Assembly: GCA_905250025.1 (NCBI GenBank)
Contig: CAJNOJ010000091.1
Location: 248,001 to 312,000, forward strand
DNA: 64,000 nt
Direction: 5' to 3'
From: Adineta ricciae
Taxonomy: Eukaryota > Rotifera > Eurotatoria > Adinetida > Adinetidae
A model generated the notes under the pieces. The model ran no database searches. It saw only the letters and a list, made by a program, of their open reading frames with translations, and was not told the DNA's origin. Made by a program: the position numbers and the translations under genes. This document shows positions 47,108 to 60,200 of this stretch, piece after piece (the first letter of the stretch is position 1; each line of letters starts with the position of its first letter).

Positions 47108-48608
47108 ATGGCGTACGACGAGGTGTCACCACCGAAAAAACGCTGGCAACAACAAAGTTGTTCGTCAACACCCTCACCACCGTCATTAACACCCTTTACA
47201 TTAGATGCAAATCAATGGCGGCAGCAAAGTATTCTCGTTCTCGATGATCAGAATCTAAATCTATATCGTACAGGTGTCATACTCGATATAATCGATTCTT
47301 CTCTTGTCACAGTTGCACTGCGTGATGAGCAATCGTCAACAAAAACAATCGATCTCTCTCGACCTAGCTGCAGTTTACCATCGATTATTATTGATAATAT
47401 TCCAGCATGTCACGATCTTGTACCTGGTACAGAGGTTTGTGTTCGACAAGTGGGAAATAGTAAAACAAATCATTTTCACTGTGGCCAAATCCAAACCAAA
47501 CATCCACAACGTTTAGAATTTTCAATAAATTTTAAAGATTCAAATAATAATCAAGAAAATGATCTTAATGATGAAGAAACCAAATGGTTTACCAGACAAA
47601 ATCTTCGATTATTAATTGAACCATGGCACGAAGAACTACGTCTTTATCGCGAAAATTTATCAGCGCAAAGTATGTTTCGACCGATATCAGTGCAATTGCC
47701 AATTGATAACTCTGAACAAGTCTCACAACAACAACAACATCAATCAAGTGCATTCCCCACACCACCCAGTGAACATAAAGATGAAGACGATGAAGAAATT
47801 GAACGGGAATTACACAAAAACCAACAAGCAAATAATAAATTTCACGGAATCAAAAAAGGCGATATATTTACAATGGGGTAAAACATCCGAAATGCACCCT
47901 AAGCTTCAACAATTCATCATTCGATTTCTTTTAGCAATACAGGTATAAGAAAGAAATTCAATGGCAAACAGTGGCGTCGTCTTTGCGGTATAGATCAATG
48001 TCAAAAGGAGTCTCAACGACACGGCTTTTGTTCGAAACATTTATCTCAAATGCGAGAACCACATGCTCTCACTCACCATGTACAACGATTTATGGGTTCG
48101 ATGGGAAACTTTCATCCTGCCAACGCTCTGCCATTGCTTGCTGGAATCTATCAACGCAGTTTAGAATATCCTCCTATGCCATCAACATTACCAGCATTCT
48201 ATCCTATCGTACAACTTGCTCCAGCAACATTGAATTCGATGCCTCCACTAAGATCATTTTCTACTCCATCACCATCATCAACGACAACGACAGCACTCCT
48301 AGTCAATTCGAATCAATCGCCTAGCGCTTTTGCACCGCTTATATCCGTTGCTCGACAACATTCCGCGGATATAACTCCGCCACCATCATCTTCATCATCT
48401 ACACCTGTATTATCAAATAATACCACATCATCTTCATCCGTTCGTCGATCCAGCGAAGATGACGATTCAGACATCGACATAGAAACTTTACCGTCACCTT
48501 GTAAGTGGGCGAATCTAATGAAACTGCGCTCATTTTTCTCTTCTAGCAAATAAGCGATTTCGTTCGGAAACTACTGGAGATGACAAATGCACAACCGGCA
48601 AGAAATAG
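47108..48608 (+). CDS. Capicua-like protein lacking an HMG box
   Basis: The exon junction near 47877/47938 gives [20 protein letters not shown], then [20 protein letters not shown] and KHLSQM. This Cys/His-containing block is characteristic of the long N-terminus of capicua (CIC-L). The preceding 250 residues include a Tudor-like basic/beta stretch ([59 protein letters not shown]) consistent with the CIC-L N-terminal domain. A Pro/Ser/Thr-rich tail with an acidic [17 protein letters not shown] follows. The last junction is GTAAGT to TTCTAG, then [19 protein letters not shown] and a stop at 48606-48608. No HMG box or C-terminal C1 motif is seen in or downstream of the gene. CIC is a DNA-binding repressor under Ras/MAPK control; this product of about 450 residues could not bind DNA the same way. 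Confidence 0.6.
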
Positions 48609-48779
48609 AATCTAATGGAGTGTTGAAGACAACTGTTCCATTAAAAAATACATTAGAAACTCTTCAATATCGAAAGAAAACCGAACAGTTGATATTTTTA
48701 ATACTATCCTTATTTTGTTTCCATCTTCTTCTATCTATTCTTTTCTTTCTGCTTTCGATACAATCAATTTTCGTTTTCG

Positions 48780-48815
<36 letters not shown>

Positions 48816-50043
48816 TTGTGTCTGTCTCTCTCCCTCTCTCTATCCCGGTTTTATTCTTCGCGTTTACGTCAAACGTGTGATTGAGCTAGTCAAGTCGGAT
48901 CAAACCATGGTGTGTATGTTTACTTGTATAGCGGTTAGATTAACGAAAAAACAATACAGACGGAAGCCTTGATATAATCAAGAACAGTGATGCACTTTCA
49001 TTTGATGTATGTATGCTTGTTTTTTCTACTCGAAAATACTATATTTTTCCCTTCTTGTTACGTGCGTTCCTAATCGAGATGTGTCGAGTTTATTTTATTT
49101 TGTTTTGCTTTCTCTTTTCTGATAACATTGAAAGTGCCATTGTTGATCTCACAAAAAAATTACTTTTTTGTTTGATGTTATCATCTGGCTCGGTGAAACA
49201 TCCTTCATTTTTTCTGTCTTTTCGTTTTCTTTTGCATTCATTGATTTTTTTATTCTGTCTCTTTATCCGATTTCTCTTTCTCTTGGATTTCATACGTAGT
49301 TTAGATATTATACGTGTTATAAACACAAGATTATGTTCTTGTTTTGTTACTGTTTTATATGAACTATTGCTGATGAATATCAAAGAAGAAGAAGAAGATG
49401 ATGATGACGACAAGAGATGATCATATCTTTTTATTTTAGAAAGAGAATATCTGATAAACATCCGATTATGAAGATCGAACATTTTGTAAGAAAACAGCCG
49501 CACGAGCTTTTCTCTCTTTACTATCGAGACGACGATGATAGTATTCGATTTGATCTAAAATTTTCATCGATTAAATAGCAGAAGTATCGTGGCTGACAAT
49601 GACGTATGTTTATGCAAAGATAACCGTTTTGCGTTTTCTTTTCGATGTCTCGAATTGGAGAAAGTCTTAATAGATTCCGACCATTTATTATCGTCCTTAA
49701 TGGAACTGAAAAATATACGTGACGAGATATCGACCGCGGTATTATTGTTCTATCCTTATCATCTACCAGTGTAGATTGTATTTTGTTATCGCACAAGCGA
49801 TTACGTCAATCGAGACGCTATTCTTATCTTTTGCATTTCATTCTAGTGTTGTTAAAGAATGAAAATGAAAACGTTGTGAAAAATAATATCGAACCAATAA
49901 AAACGTTCAACAGGCATTTGTTGAATTCAAACATTTGTACATAGAAGTGTCTTAATATCGAAAAACATGAATACATTTAAAAGAGCATCACGCACACAAG
50001 TGTAATCTTTCGTGTACTAGAATAATCGATATTTTTCTTCTAG
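48609..50043. other. Spacer downstream of the capicua-like gene
   Basis: Contains a (CT)n microsatellite (48781-48805) and T-rich low-complexity sequence. Small frames at 49013-49420, 49521-49796 and 49589-49774 overlap on opposite strands and look like chance. I looked specifically for HMG-box wording (RPMNAFMIFSKRHR-like) in all frames shown and did not see it. Confidence 0.45.
48781..48805. repeat. (CT)n microsatellite
   Basis: About twelve TC units followed by a pyrimidine-rich tail. Confidence 0.9.
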
Positions 50044-53000
50044 ATGTCGTCTGACAACACAGCTGGTGTAGAACAGTCGTCATCTTCAAAGAACGATAAT
50101 GCGAGAAAAATCGCTTGGACAGTTATTGTCATTACTGCGTCTGATCGGGAAAGTGCTTATGCATTTGATTTCAGTCTGTATTTTTCTAAAACTATTCATC
50201 GATATGTATACGAGAAAAGTGTCGAATTGTAGTTCTACGGCAAAGGCAACATTATGGTTTAATAGATAAGTCAACCATTTTATTGTCCGTAAATGATCCG
50301 CAAGATAAACTGGGAAGTGGTGGAGCAACATTAAATGCATTGTTAGTAGCCACGGAACATCTCAGTGCTAGAGCTGGTTATTCTGTTAGTGAAAAATTCC
50401 GCTTTTTCCTTCAATCTGGTTGTCATTCATTTTCTCCGTAGGTTGTGAATACCAATGTTTTACATTCGGCTTATATATTGATTCTTCATACAGTAAGTCG
50501 TTGTTTTCAGGTCAAAACTGAATATTCTGGGGATTTAAGGGCCAGACATTTCCTTATGATGCTTGTCATCGTTCGTTAGCAACGTTACCTGCTCGATTCG
50601 GTCCACATCGTCCATGGTTATTGACAAATTTAGATTTACTTTTACATGATTTTAATAATCTGGTAAAGATCGTTTAGTTGTCAATCATTTAGAAAGAAAT
50701 TTCGAAAATATTTAGATTGTTTCAAGTCAATTACCGTGTGGTGTATGGGTTAGTAGTACCAATGCATTTGTGACGTTACCAAAAAGTGATATAGGAGAAA
50801 TTTTGTTATATTATTTGGATTTGACATATATTTCAAGGTATTCAAATTCCATCGGACAGTGATATTCACGCCCTGGCAACATTAGAAGATGTTCAATATG
50901 CTTCGAGACATGGTGTTTATATAATTGATAAAGAAAATGTATGAAACGATTGATCAAAAGTTCGCTAACCAAAGAAATCATTTGTATTCTAGAATGTTGT
51001 AACAAATATTTTGTATCAAGTATCAACGGATATTTTGAATAAATATGCAAATGAGGATAATCGAATCCCGATTGTAAGTGAGATTGGATTTCTATTGACA
51101 ATTCGGTGTCTACTTTTGTATTTCTAGATCAGTAGTATCGTTTATTTTTCAGTTCAATTTTCCGAGAAACTTATAAGTATGATTCGTTTTGTCCGCTATT
51201 TCTCTTGAATATTTCGATTTTCTATATTAGAATTTCATCGTACACCTCCGCTAGATGGTTGTACATATGAAGGAATTGATAGTGGTTCCCAACCTAATCA
51301 AGTATATTCTATACGAAATGGTATTTTCTAATGAATGTTCGATATTCTTTGATATTAGTTGTCATTGTACTTCGATTTCCTGCTTGCGGCGTGTAGTGAT
51401 ATTTCATTTGAAGAATATTTATCAATTCAACACCAGAATCCCACGAACGAATTGGTTCAGCAATCGAAAATATTCCTTTGGAATCAATTAAACAGCAAAA
51501 CAAAATTTACCTGCGGTACATTCGTTCATTTTCGCCTTACCTTTTCTCATTGATCTTTCTTTAGGAGTTCTTCCACCTGCCTGTCACTTTCAATATATTG
51601 ATAATCGTTGGCCCTATTTGACCAATGAAAATATTCATTGCAAACGTGACGATATTCAATGGTTATCAATTCAACACTCACTAATCGGTCAAAAGCGAGT
51701 TCAACAGAGCAATCACTCCATAGTTAACAGTATCATTTCCACTGACTGTCATCTAGGTGAAGATGTTACAATACAAAATTCGATTATCGGTGATCGAGTT
51801 ACGATAGGAGACAATTCTTGTGTACAATCAGTCGATTTTTCGAAAGAAGTAAGAAGGGCAGTTCTGCATCGTATGTCTATTCATTGCTCTTTTTGAGAAT
51901 TTTCATTTGACCATTCCATCGGATATGATCATTCAACGAATTATTCTATCACTTCAAACAACAGGAGAATTTGCTACGAATCAAATCGATATTTACACGA
52001 TTATTGGTGTACATGATAATGTCGATCGGATGTTTACCGATGAGAAATTCACGATTCTCAACATGCCATGGAAGACTTTTCAAACGCAAACAGGTATCGA
52101 CATTTGGGATCTATGGCCAAATTTACAAGTAAAAGAAACGACATTTTCTCCAAAGATTTTCTTAAGAATTCTTTCTCTTCAGAACATGCCGGAAAAACGG
52201 ACATTTGCAAACGCTCGTCTCTATCCCGTCTTACATTTTAATAACATATCATCGTTAACTGAGGATTTACTTTGGTTTTTCAATCCATCTGCTCGTTTAC
52301 ATCAACGATGGAAATCCTCCTGGCGTTTGTCGCTAACCGAAATTTTGATTCGTGCGGATCTTCACAAAGAAATTCTCCGCCGCCAAAATCTATTCCACAA
52401 AATTTCTCAACAAAAAATTCTCGATTTGTTGTACCAAACAGGACGAAAACAGATCAATGATGATTCCTACTTGATCCTATTGAAACAAATTGTTGCCGAT
52501 GGACATGGTCAAGATATGCTTGAAACATTCGATCGAGCATGTTTAGTAAATCATGACAATTTACAAGTTCTGTCGTGTTTATTCTCCGCTATTGCGAATA
52601 CATTAGCCGAAATGGCAGGTGGCGATCGTGTTGGTCTCCGGTCGGGACCGTATTTGAATCGTGAATGGCAATATGCATTTCTGATGTTTGAAGAAGGAAA
52701 ATATCTGTTAGGAATTCAACATTTGATAAAACAAAGACAATTGTGGACTGATCGACCCGATGTTTTAATACGTGCTGCTCGGCATTACGACGGTAAAAAT
52801 AAGAAGATTAATTTTCTAAAGAACCAGAGAAAACAAGGACAGTTCGTATCCTTGTGGGAATATGAATACTCATCAGATGAGTGACATGATAGAATAGAAA
52901 ATGACCCAGAGTAACTACTTTTCATGTGCAGAATACTCTATTGTGGTTAATCATTCATTCATCTTTCTAGGTGCAACGCAAACATTAATCAAACAAGGTG

Positions 53001-54361
53001 TATTAACTTGTCGCTCGAAATGTCATATTGAACACTTTCAGAAGTCAAATTTATTTCAATTTAAACATCGACAAGTTGTCGTGGAATGTCCCGTTCGTTT
53101 GGACTTGTCCGGTGGATGGACTGACACACCTCCGATTTGTTATGAACATGGCGGCAATGTATTAAATGTGGCAATTACAATAAATAACCAACGACCAGTT
53201 GGTGCACGCGCACGTCTAGTTGAATCAACAGCAACACCTTATGTTACATTTATTCTCAAAGGTGAAAATGAGAAAGATGATAAAATCTACGAGTTTCATA
53301 CCTTAGAACAATTTACTGATTATAATCAACCGCAACGTCCTTGTGCATTACTGAAAACTTGTTGTATTTTTACGGGAATTATTGAAATCAATACGAATCA
53401 GGAGATGTCCTTGGGTGAACAATTGAAAAAGAAGTTAGCAGATTATAATTTAGTTCTCGAAGCTTGGTCTAACGTTCCTGTGGGTTCCGGACTCGGAACG
53501 AGTTCGATTCTAGCCGGAGCAATTCTTCTCGCACTGTGGCATTTGATTGGCGTTGAAAATATTACTGATAGTATGGTCATTCGTAAGTTGATTTGTGTAG
53601 AAAAATTGACGAGAAGAGAAAAGCGGAGTGAAATTTATAGATGGTGTTTTGGTTGTGGAACAAATGATGACAACCGGTGGCGGTTGGCAAGATCAAATTG
53701 GAGGTTTGTTACCAGCATTCAAATTAGGAAGATCGAATGCACGATTACCATTGGAAGTCGAATGGCGACTGTTGAATGTTGAAAATAATCAGAACACGTC
53801 GTTCTGGAATGATTTCGATCGAAGAATTATACTTGTATATACGGGTCAAACACGTTTAGCACGGAACCTACTACAATCAGTTCTAAGAAATTGGTATTCA
53901 GGTACGATTAGTCATTTATTCGATGAATTAGAAGAGAATGCATTGCAAGCTGCTGAGGCAATTGAACAAGGTTTGTTTTATATTGACTCTGAACATAGAT
54001 GAATTTGATTTCGATAGGAAATCTATCTAAATTGGGTCAATGTATGTCATTGTATTGGCAACAAAAACTGCGTGTTGCACCTGGCTCAGAACCAGAAACA
54101 TGTCGTCGATTAATCGATCTACTGACGCCTTATATTTATGGTAAATATTATTTGACTCTCTAATTCATTTAGTCTATGTAATTTGTTTCTCAAGGAGTGA
54201 CATTAGCTGGTGCTGGTGGTGGTGGATTCCTCGCTGCACTCGCGAAAACTGAGAACGATGCTCACCAATGTGAAGAATTAGTTAGTAAAGAAAATATTCC
54301 AAATGTTGTGCTTTATTCCGCTCGTATCGACCGGCATGGACCAGTTATTTCATTTTCGTGA
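50044..54361 (+). CDS. FCSK: L-fucose kinase
   Basis: Cytosolic salvage enzyme that phosphorylates L-fucose to fucose-1-phosphate for GDP-fucose synthesis. Exons: [36 protein letters not shown] and [10 protein letters not shown] (the conserved N-terminal fucokinase motif); [69 protein letters not shown] region; a hexapeptide-type stretch [60 protein letters not shown]; then the GHMP kinase part: [37 protein letters not shown] (ATP loop), [40 protein letters not shown] and [15 protein letters not shown]. All expected domains are present at normal order and length. At 50786-50837 a 52-bp GTGATA...CAAG intron must be assumed to keep frame; otherwise there is a frameshift at that point. No other break. 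Confidence 0.93.
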
Positions 54362-55241
54362 TATTTATGTACCCTCATTTTTGTTCCTATCCATCTAATT
54401 GATCATTTTACTCAATAAACTCTTGTTTTTAATCAACAAACGATTTTTCAGACATTCGATAATCAGTAGTGTTGAATGAGCCATCTATCCGAACATGTCC
54501 CTATTAGCATAAACGATGATTCGAAGAGTAATTGAATCACTGGGTACACTAGGGCCATTCACTTAGATCTATTAGAAATGAATCTATTCTGCAGAAACAG
54601 TAGCATTTTTTTGTTTAAAGTTCATTAAAAGAAAGTTCAATGTTTTTTTTGCTTTCAGTACACGACAACATCGTCGTGACGATTTGAAATATTTTCATTA
54701 TCTTAATTTGCTTGTTGCAGAGAAATGAAAGCTGCACAGTTGTGAATACAAATCTAACAAATTCGAATGAATCGAACAAAACGAAAGAAAGAGAGAGGGA
54801 GAGAGAGAGAAAGAGGCAAAAAAGAACAGAATTAACAACGACAATCAGAAAAAAGGCAAAGAAATCAATGACACATATACGAACACATATGCACGCTGGT
54901 TTGGTTTCAGCTCAATGAAAATCATTTTGTACAAAGTTTATGAGAATAAGAGCGACAAAGCAAAACAAAAATAGATAGAATTGAGAAAGCACCGGGCTTG
55001 TTATGTATAGAAGAATTGTATAAACGAAAGAGTATAAGAAATTGAGAAAAAAAAACGATAAGGAGAAGAAACCGACAGACAAAGTCAAAGAGAGGGAGAG
55101 AAAAGGTAGATCTTTGTGTGTATGTAGCGATTGCATCGTATTGCGAGAAGCGACATGCATACAGAGATAGATGTGAGATCCGACACAGGCAAAATAAAGG
55201 AGAAATAATAATCGTAGTACGAATATGAGTGAAGTGATTTA
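54362..55241. other. Convergent spacer between FCSK and the Q-rich gene
   Basis: Contains AATAAA for FCSK (about 54414). A (GA)n-rich patch lies at about 54787-54815 and purine-rich sequence continues to about 55110. Probably 3' UTRs of both flanking genes. No gene seen. Confidence 0.45.
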
Positions 55242-57354
55242 TTATCTGAAAGGAGGAGCGGGCGAAGAAGAAGATGATGATAAATTAACATTTGATGTCG
55301 TTGAATTGGAAGGAATCGTTGGTGTCATTGGATAATTTGAGGACATTTGTCTCGTCAACTGCTGCTGCTGCTGCTGCTGCTGTTGATGTTGTTGCTGTGG
55401 TGGCAAAGAATTGGAATATGCCGGTACAGATGACTGTCGATAATATGACGGAGGATAGACATTTCCTGTACCAGTGCTTGCATTCGATGGCGAATGAGTG
55501 ACATGTGATCCAAGTGTATCATAGGAGGATGTCGATGACGATGACGATCCATAATTAGTCGATGAAGGATGACTATTTGGTATTGAATTTATCGATGATG
55601 GCAAAGTGGAAGATGCCGATGCGCATGTGGCTGTCATTATCATTGGCGAATTCTGCTGTGGGGTTGATGACACATTCACTGAAGAACTTGTTGCTGATGT
55701 ATAACTATAATGTTGAGGTACTTGATATTGCTAAAAGAAAAAAGGGAAAAGAACACGATGAGATAAAATATGAATAAATTATTTTCATCTGACTTGATTA
55801 TGCGCTTGGTATGGATAAGAAGGATAAGAAGAATAAGATGACATCATTGATGGATATCGATTAGGATAATAACGATTAGGTTGTTCAAAATGCTGGGGTC
55901 GGGTGGGATAGTTATACATTTGTTGTTGCTGTTGAGCTTGCGGTGGTTGGGATGGTTGTTGCGATACGGGTAGCGGTTGAGATTGCTGTTGCATTCGATA
56001 CGTGTCAGGATACTGTTGAACTGCATTTGTTAAATACGGTGTTTGTCGTATTGTTAACGAGTCTGATCTAGTCATCATTTGCTGTTGTTGGTGTTGCTGC
56101 TGTTGTTGTTGTTGTTGCGGTGGTGGATATCTTTTGTTGTATTCCATATTTTTTTGTATAGATAAATTATTATTATTATCTGACAGAAGAAATGATGAGT
56201 TCAACGTATTTAAAAATGCAATTAATCCTTCGGCGGTCAAATAATCTTGAGGATTGGGGCAGTTGGATAGGGGATATGTATCAAATGTTGTTAAGTCAAG
56301 ATCTTTCACGTACGATGAAAAAGTCAAATCGGAAAAGGATATCAACGATGTTGAAGATGAAGAGAATGGCATAGATGGCGATTGTGACAAAAGATTCGTC
56401 GATGGTGATGTTGAAGAAATGAGATTTGAAACAGGATTAGCATTAATATTCGTATTATTATTATTATTATTATTATTTTGATTCGTTGAATTTAGTGTTG
56501 CTGCCGAAGGTGAAGCTGTGGAAGGAGATGACGTCGATAAAATAGATGGTGAAGAGCACGAAGATGGATGTAGAGGAAAGTCTTGTTGATCAGTTGTTGT
56601 TAGTGGACACTGTTGCTGTGAGAGAGATGAAGATGACGGAGAAGAAAGAATATCAATTGGTTTCTGTTGAGAAGTTTGGCCATTTACACTGACGTTAATC
56701 ACTGTACTCAAGGTGAAATGATGCGTTGGGGTATGAGCAATTTGACCAGTACCATTACTTGTACCACCGCCACACTCAATATCGATTTTCTGAGTTAACT
56801 CTGCTTGAAATGGGTAACAAGTCTACGAAAAGAGAAAAAAGTTAAAAAAAATGAGCAAAGACGAGAAGCAAACAAATTACTTGTGATTGCGACTGAGCAT
56901 GGTCATCACTGGTATTTAGGGATGATGTCGATGATGCCGAACCGATTCCATTCGTGTTTGTTTTTTGTCTTTTCCTCACATGTCCACCGCTATTACAATT
57001 TGCTGATGAAGGCGATAAACTCGGTGAAGTTGTCATCGCTGATGGTACGAGACCAGGGGTTGTTTTGTTCTGTTTTTGTTTACTATCTTCGAGTGAACGT
57101 TTCTCTTCGAAATGTTGGTAAAAATGACGTCGATGAGTATGTGTCATCAATGGATGAGGGTGAAGATGAGGATGATTATGCACCATATTTGTAGTATTAG
57201 TTGTATTTGTAGTGTTTGTTGATATTTGTTGTTGATTTACACCAATAGGAACAACTTTTAAAGATTGTTCAACAAGTTTTTGTTGTTTAGTTGTTGACCA
57301 TTCGAAATAATGGTGATCACTCGGTGTTGTTTGTTGTTGTGGAGGTGCCGCCAT
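55242..57354 (-). CDS. Q/S/N-rich putative nuclear protein, family not recognised
   Basis: Three coding exons on the minus strand. The first starts MAAPPQQQTTPSDHHYFEWS (ATG 57354-57352, right after TTTCAG), has an NTTNTTNTTN repeat, a His-rich patch and a basic cluster HVRKRQKTNTNG that could be a nuclear localisation signal. The second, after QSQSQ, begins TCYPFQAELTQKIDIECGGG and carries Asn runs, Ser runs, the more ordered-looking SDLTFSSYVKDLDLTTFDTY and DYLTAEGLIAFLNTLNSSFL, and Gln runs. The third starts QYQVPQHYSYTSATSS and ends SSSSPAPPFR with a poly-Gln of nine CAG-type codons. About 650 residues, mostly disordered, Gln/Ser/Pro-rich and tyrosine-rich, as in transcriptional co-activators. 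No DNA-binding domain is visible. I could not place it in a family. Confidence 0.6.
55359..55382 (-). repeat. CAG/CTG tract encoding poly-Gln
   Basis: Eight uninterrupted CTG-frame units on the plus strand (CAG on the coding strand), inside the Q-rich gene's last exon. Confidence 0.85.
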
Positions 57355-58902
57355 ATTTCTGAAACAGAAAACAAGAAAATTTGACATCGATGTCAAATTA
57401 CTCTCTACATCTATTTTTCTCATGTGTATATGTATGTTTTTTTTCTCTCTCGCTATCTACGTCCTATTTTCCTGCTGTTCTGATTCTTATTGCGAGATTT
57501 TGACAGATGAGACAGGAAATCATGTACCTACCTGGGTATACATAGATTGTCAAGTTTCTATTTTATGTGTATAACAATAATAAGAAAAAATGAGAGAGAC
57601 AGAGAGAAAGAAAGAGACCAATAATAATGATCACTAACAGTGACGGTGGCCAAACCACCACCACCACTACACTGTTGTATTGGGTATATGTGATGTTGTA
57701 TGTGTGTCGCGTTCAATCGATCAGTCAGTCAGTCAGTCAATGAACGTTTGTTGCTGTTGCTTCTTCTTTTCTTCTCTTTCTTTTGCTTCTTCTTTTTTGG
57801 TGCGTCTCTTCTTTTTCTTATTCAGTCCGCCGCAGCAGCAATAGCAGCCGTTGAGGAGGAGGAGACGCTCTTTTTCGCCTCTCGCCACCATCACCATGAT
57901 CATGTGCGTGTATGTTGCTGCTGTAGTTTGCTTCGTCGTCGTTCGTCGTCGATGAAAGATTTCAATATATATATATATCGTCGCTGAATGGTTATAGTTC
58001 AACTTCTCTCTTCTTTCTCGTTCTGTTTTCTCTCGGCGCCGTCGTTCGTTCGTTCTTTCGTCGTCGCTTGTTTGACCAAGGAGGAGTACAGGAATGAGAA
58101 GAAAAAAAATCTATAAGCATACACATACACACATGCATACATATAGCATGGTAGTGGTTGAGTGGAGTGTCGCCCGAAGAAGAAAATTCGCTATGTGTTC
58201 GCAAACCTACGGACAGATAGATAAGAACAAATCGTGCGAGCAGTGAGCGAGAAAAGAGAAGAGAAGAGAAAGGAGAGTCTCGGGCACCGGCGCGACGTGC
58301 ACACGCGGTAGATCTATTTTCATATATTAATATGCATACACCACCCCCCATCACACATAAGAACGCAAGAAGAAAGAGAACACAAATGAGAATGAGACGA
58401 TGAAGAGAAAAGAAAGAAACAGATTTCTATATGTTTGTAGGCTATACAGCTCAATTGGCAAGCGAGCGAGACGCGTGTGTGTATGTCGATTTCTCCTGTT
58501 CGCAGCATATATGGAGTATAGTGTCACCGATTTTTGTCGACAACAACAACGAACACACACAAATATATAGGAAAGAGAGAGAATGAAGAAGACGAAGAAA
58601 AGAAGGACTATCAATAGGCGCCACCAGCCATCAAAAGGAAGAGTGAGCTAAAGAAAAATGATGATTATTGTTATAAGTTCTGCTGGTACTCTTCTACACC
58701 AACGTTCGTATAACGCTGTCGATGAGGCAAAACGTCTGCTTTGTTCTTTGACATGCAATCATTTTTTCTCCGAACGTGTATACAGGAGAGAAAGCATCAT
58801 AAAAAAAACAAAACAAATAACTGACTCTCATCTTGTAACAGTAATAATAATGAGAAGTTAAAATACTCCTCTTTCTTCTCTTGTTGTATATGTATCTTTC
58901 TT

Positions 58903-58923
58903 TCTCTCTCTCTCTCTCTCTCT
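58903..58923. repeat. (TC)n microsatellite
   Basis: About ten TC units in non-coding sequence. Confidence 0.9.
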
Positions 58924-59159
58924 ATTACGTTTTCTTCCTAACAATCATTAACTAATCAAAGAAACTGATAGAATGATCAAACACACACATACATACATAC
59001 ACAACGCAATGAATTGTAATAGTAGTAGTGGTAGTAGTTAGTAGTATTGAGTGGCTGCTCGCTCTCTCGCGCGTGTGTATATTTGTATGTAATGGTCGTC
59101 GACGGACGAGAGCAGCGATAGTGACATATGAATACGTGCATGTAACGGGTGACAGCAGA

Positions 59160-59225
59160 ACAAGAAGAGAGACGAAGAAGGAGAAAACGACGAAGAAGAG
59201 AAGAAGAAGAAGGAGAAGAAGAGTA
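59160..59225. repeat. GAA-rich purine tract
   Basis: Imperfect GAA/GAAGA repetition of about 65 bases, nearly all purine, in non-coding sequence. Such tracts can form triplex DNA. Confidence 0.75.
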
Positions 59226-60200
59226 CTACTACTACTATAACTACAGTTCTGTTTGTTGACTGCTGTCGAACGCCTTTTTCAGGTCATTGTTGGTTGACAC
59301 AAAACGATCTTTATACATTCGATCAAACAACAAAAGAGACTTAACTGGTCAACATAAAATAACAATATACATAAAACTAAAACGGGATGGTAACACGAAT
59401 AGCTTATTTCTCATTGGAAAGAAACACACCAGACTCTCATTTTCAATCGTTTGACTTGTCAGAGCTAATTAAAAGAATTCTCGATTATGCACAAACTTTT
59501 GTTCTTTTCATCTTCTAATGATTCTAAATTGAATTTTGACTGACGAAAATTGACGCTTCAAATTCACTATAGGAATGAAGTCTGAGAAATTCTTTTCACT
59601 CAATCCTAACATGGCTTCGCATTGTTCCAATTGAAATTGTAAATCGTTCGATTATGAGGACAGATATTCAAATAGAATAAAAACAATTACGCAATACAAA
59701 TAGAGCAAAAAAAGTCAGAACGATTCGCAGTATGATGATCAGAATGTTTAGCTTGGAATACATTTATTACTTGGTAGTCTATTGATGGCAATCATAATCT
59801 ATTTCCGAAAGCTCTTGAAAATGATTATCTATTGAAATATTTGCTCTTTGTTAGAATGTTAAAGACGAACTTTGAAAGTGATTTGGGTACAAATCAGTAG
59901 AAATACTTTTATTATGTTCATTAGATGAGTGATACATTTTTTTTGCTACATGTATTTCGGAGTTTATTGATTAATTGTCTTAAAACAATTTAGTCTGTGC
60001 AAGAAGAACGATTTTCACTGAGCTTTCAATTTTGGTATAGGTTACGAGATCTGAGTATTACTGATTGACACATTTTCATGGATAACTGGTGATAGCATAG
60101 TATTTTATGACCAGAAAATATACTATTCGGTATGAAGAAGCGATTTTCTTTTGATCGCCTGTTGACGACAGTTAATATCGAGCCAAGGGAAGGTGAGCAT

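Larger units (their letters stand above)
57355..60171. other. Long repeat-rich non-coding interval
   Basis: 2.8 kb between two leftward genes. It holds many microsatellite-like patches: AC/CA and GT steps (57640-57720), pyrimidine- and purine-rich tracts (57740-58060, 58240-58280), TATATA at 57967-57978, (TC)n at 58903-58923, (GTA)n at 59023-59045, and a GAA-rich block at 59160-59225. Short frames here are products of the repeats. Probably 5' regulatory and UTR-intron sequence of the Q-rich gene. 59280-60170 is AT-rich without motifs. Confidence 0.5.

Noticed and set aside
48609..50043. Possible HMG-box exons completing a full capicua gene
   Set aside because: No HMG-box wording in any frame before FCSK; the last exon of the capicua-like gene has its own stop.
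58445..58520. tRNA-like D-arm wording (AGCTCAATTGGCAAGCGAG)
   Set aside because: No matching acceptor stem, anticodon arm or GGTTCGAATCC-type T arm downstream; taken as chance.
57700..59240. Basic or Leu/Ser-rich frames in the repeat-rich interval
   Set aside because: They are direct translations of GA/TC/GAA microsatellites.
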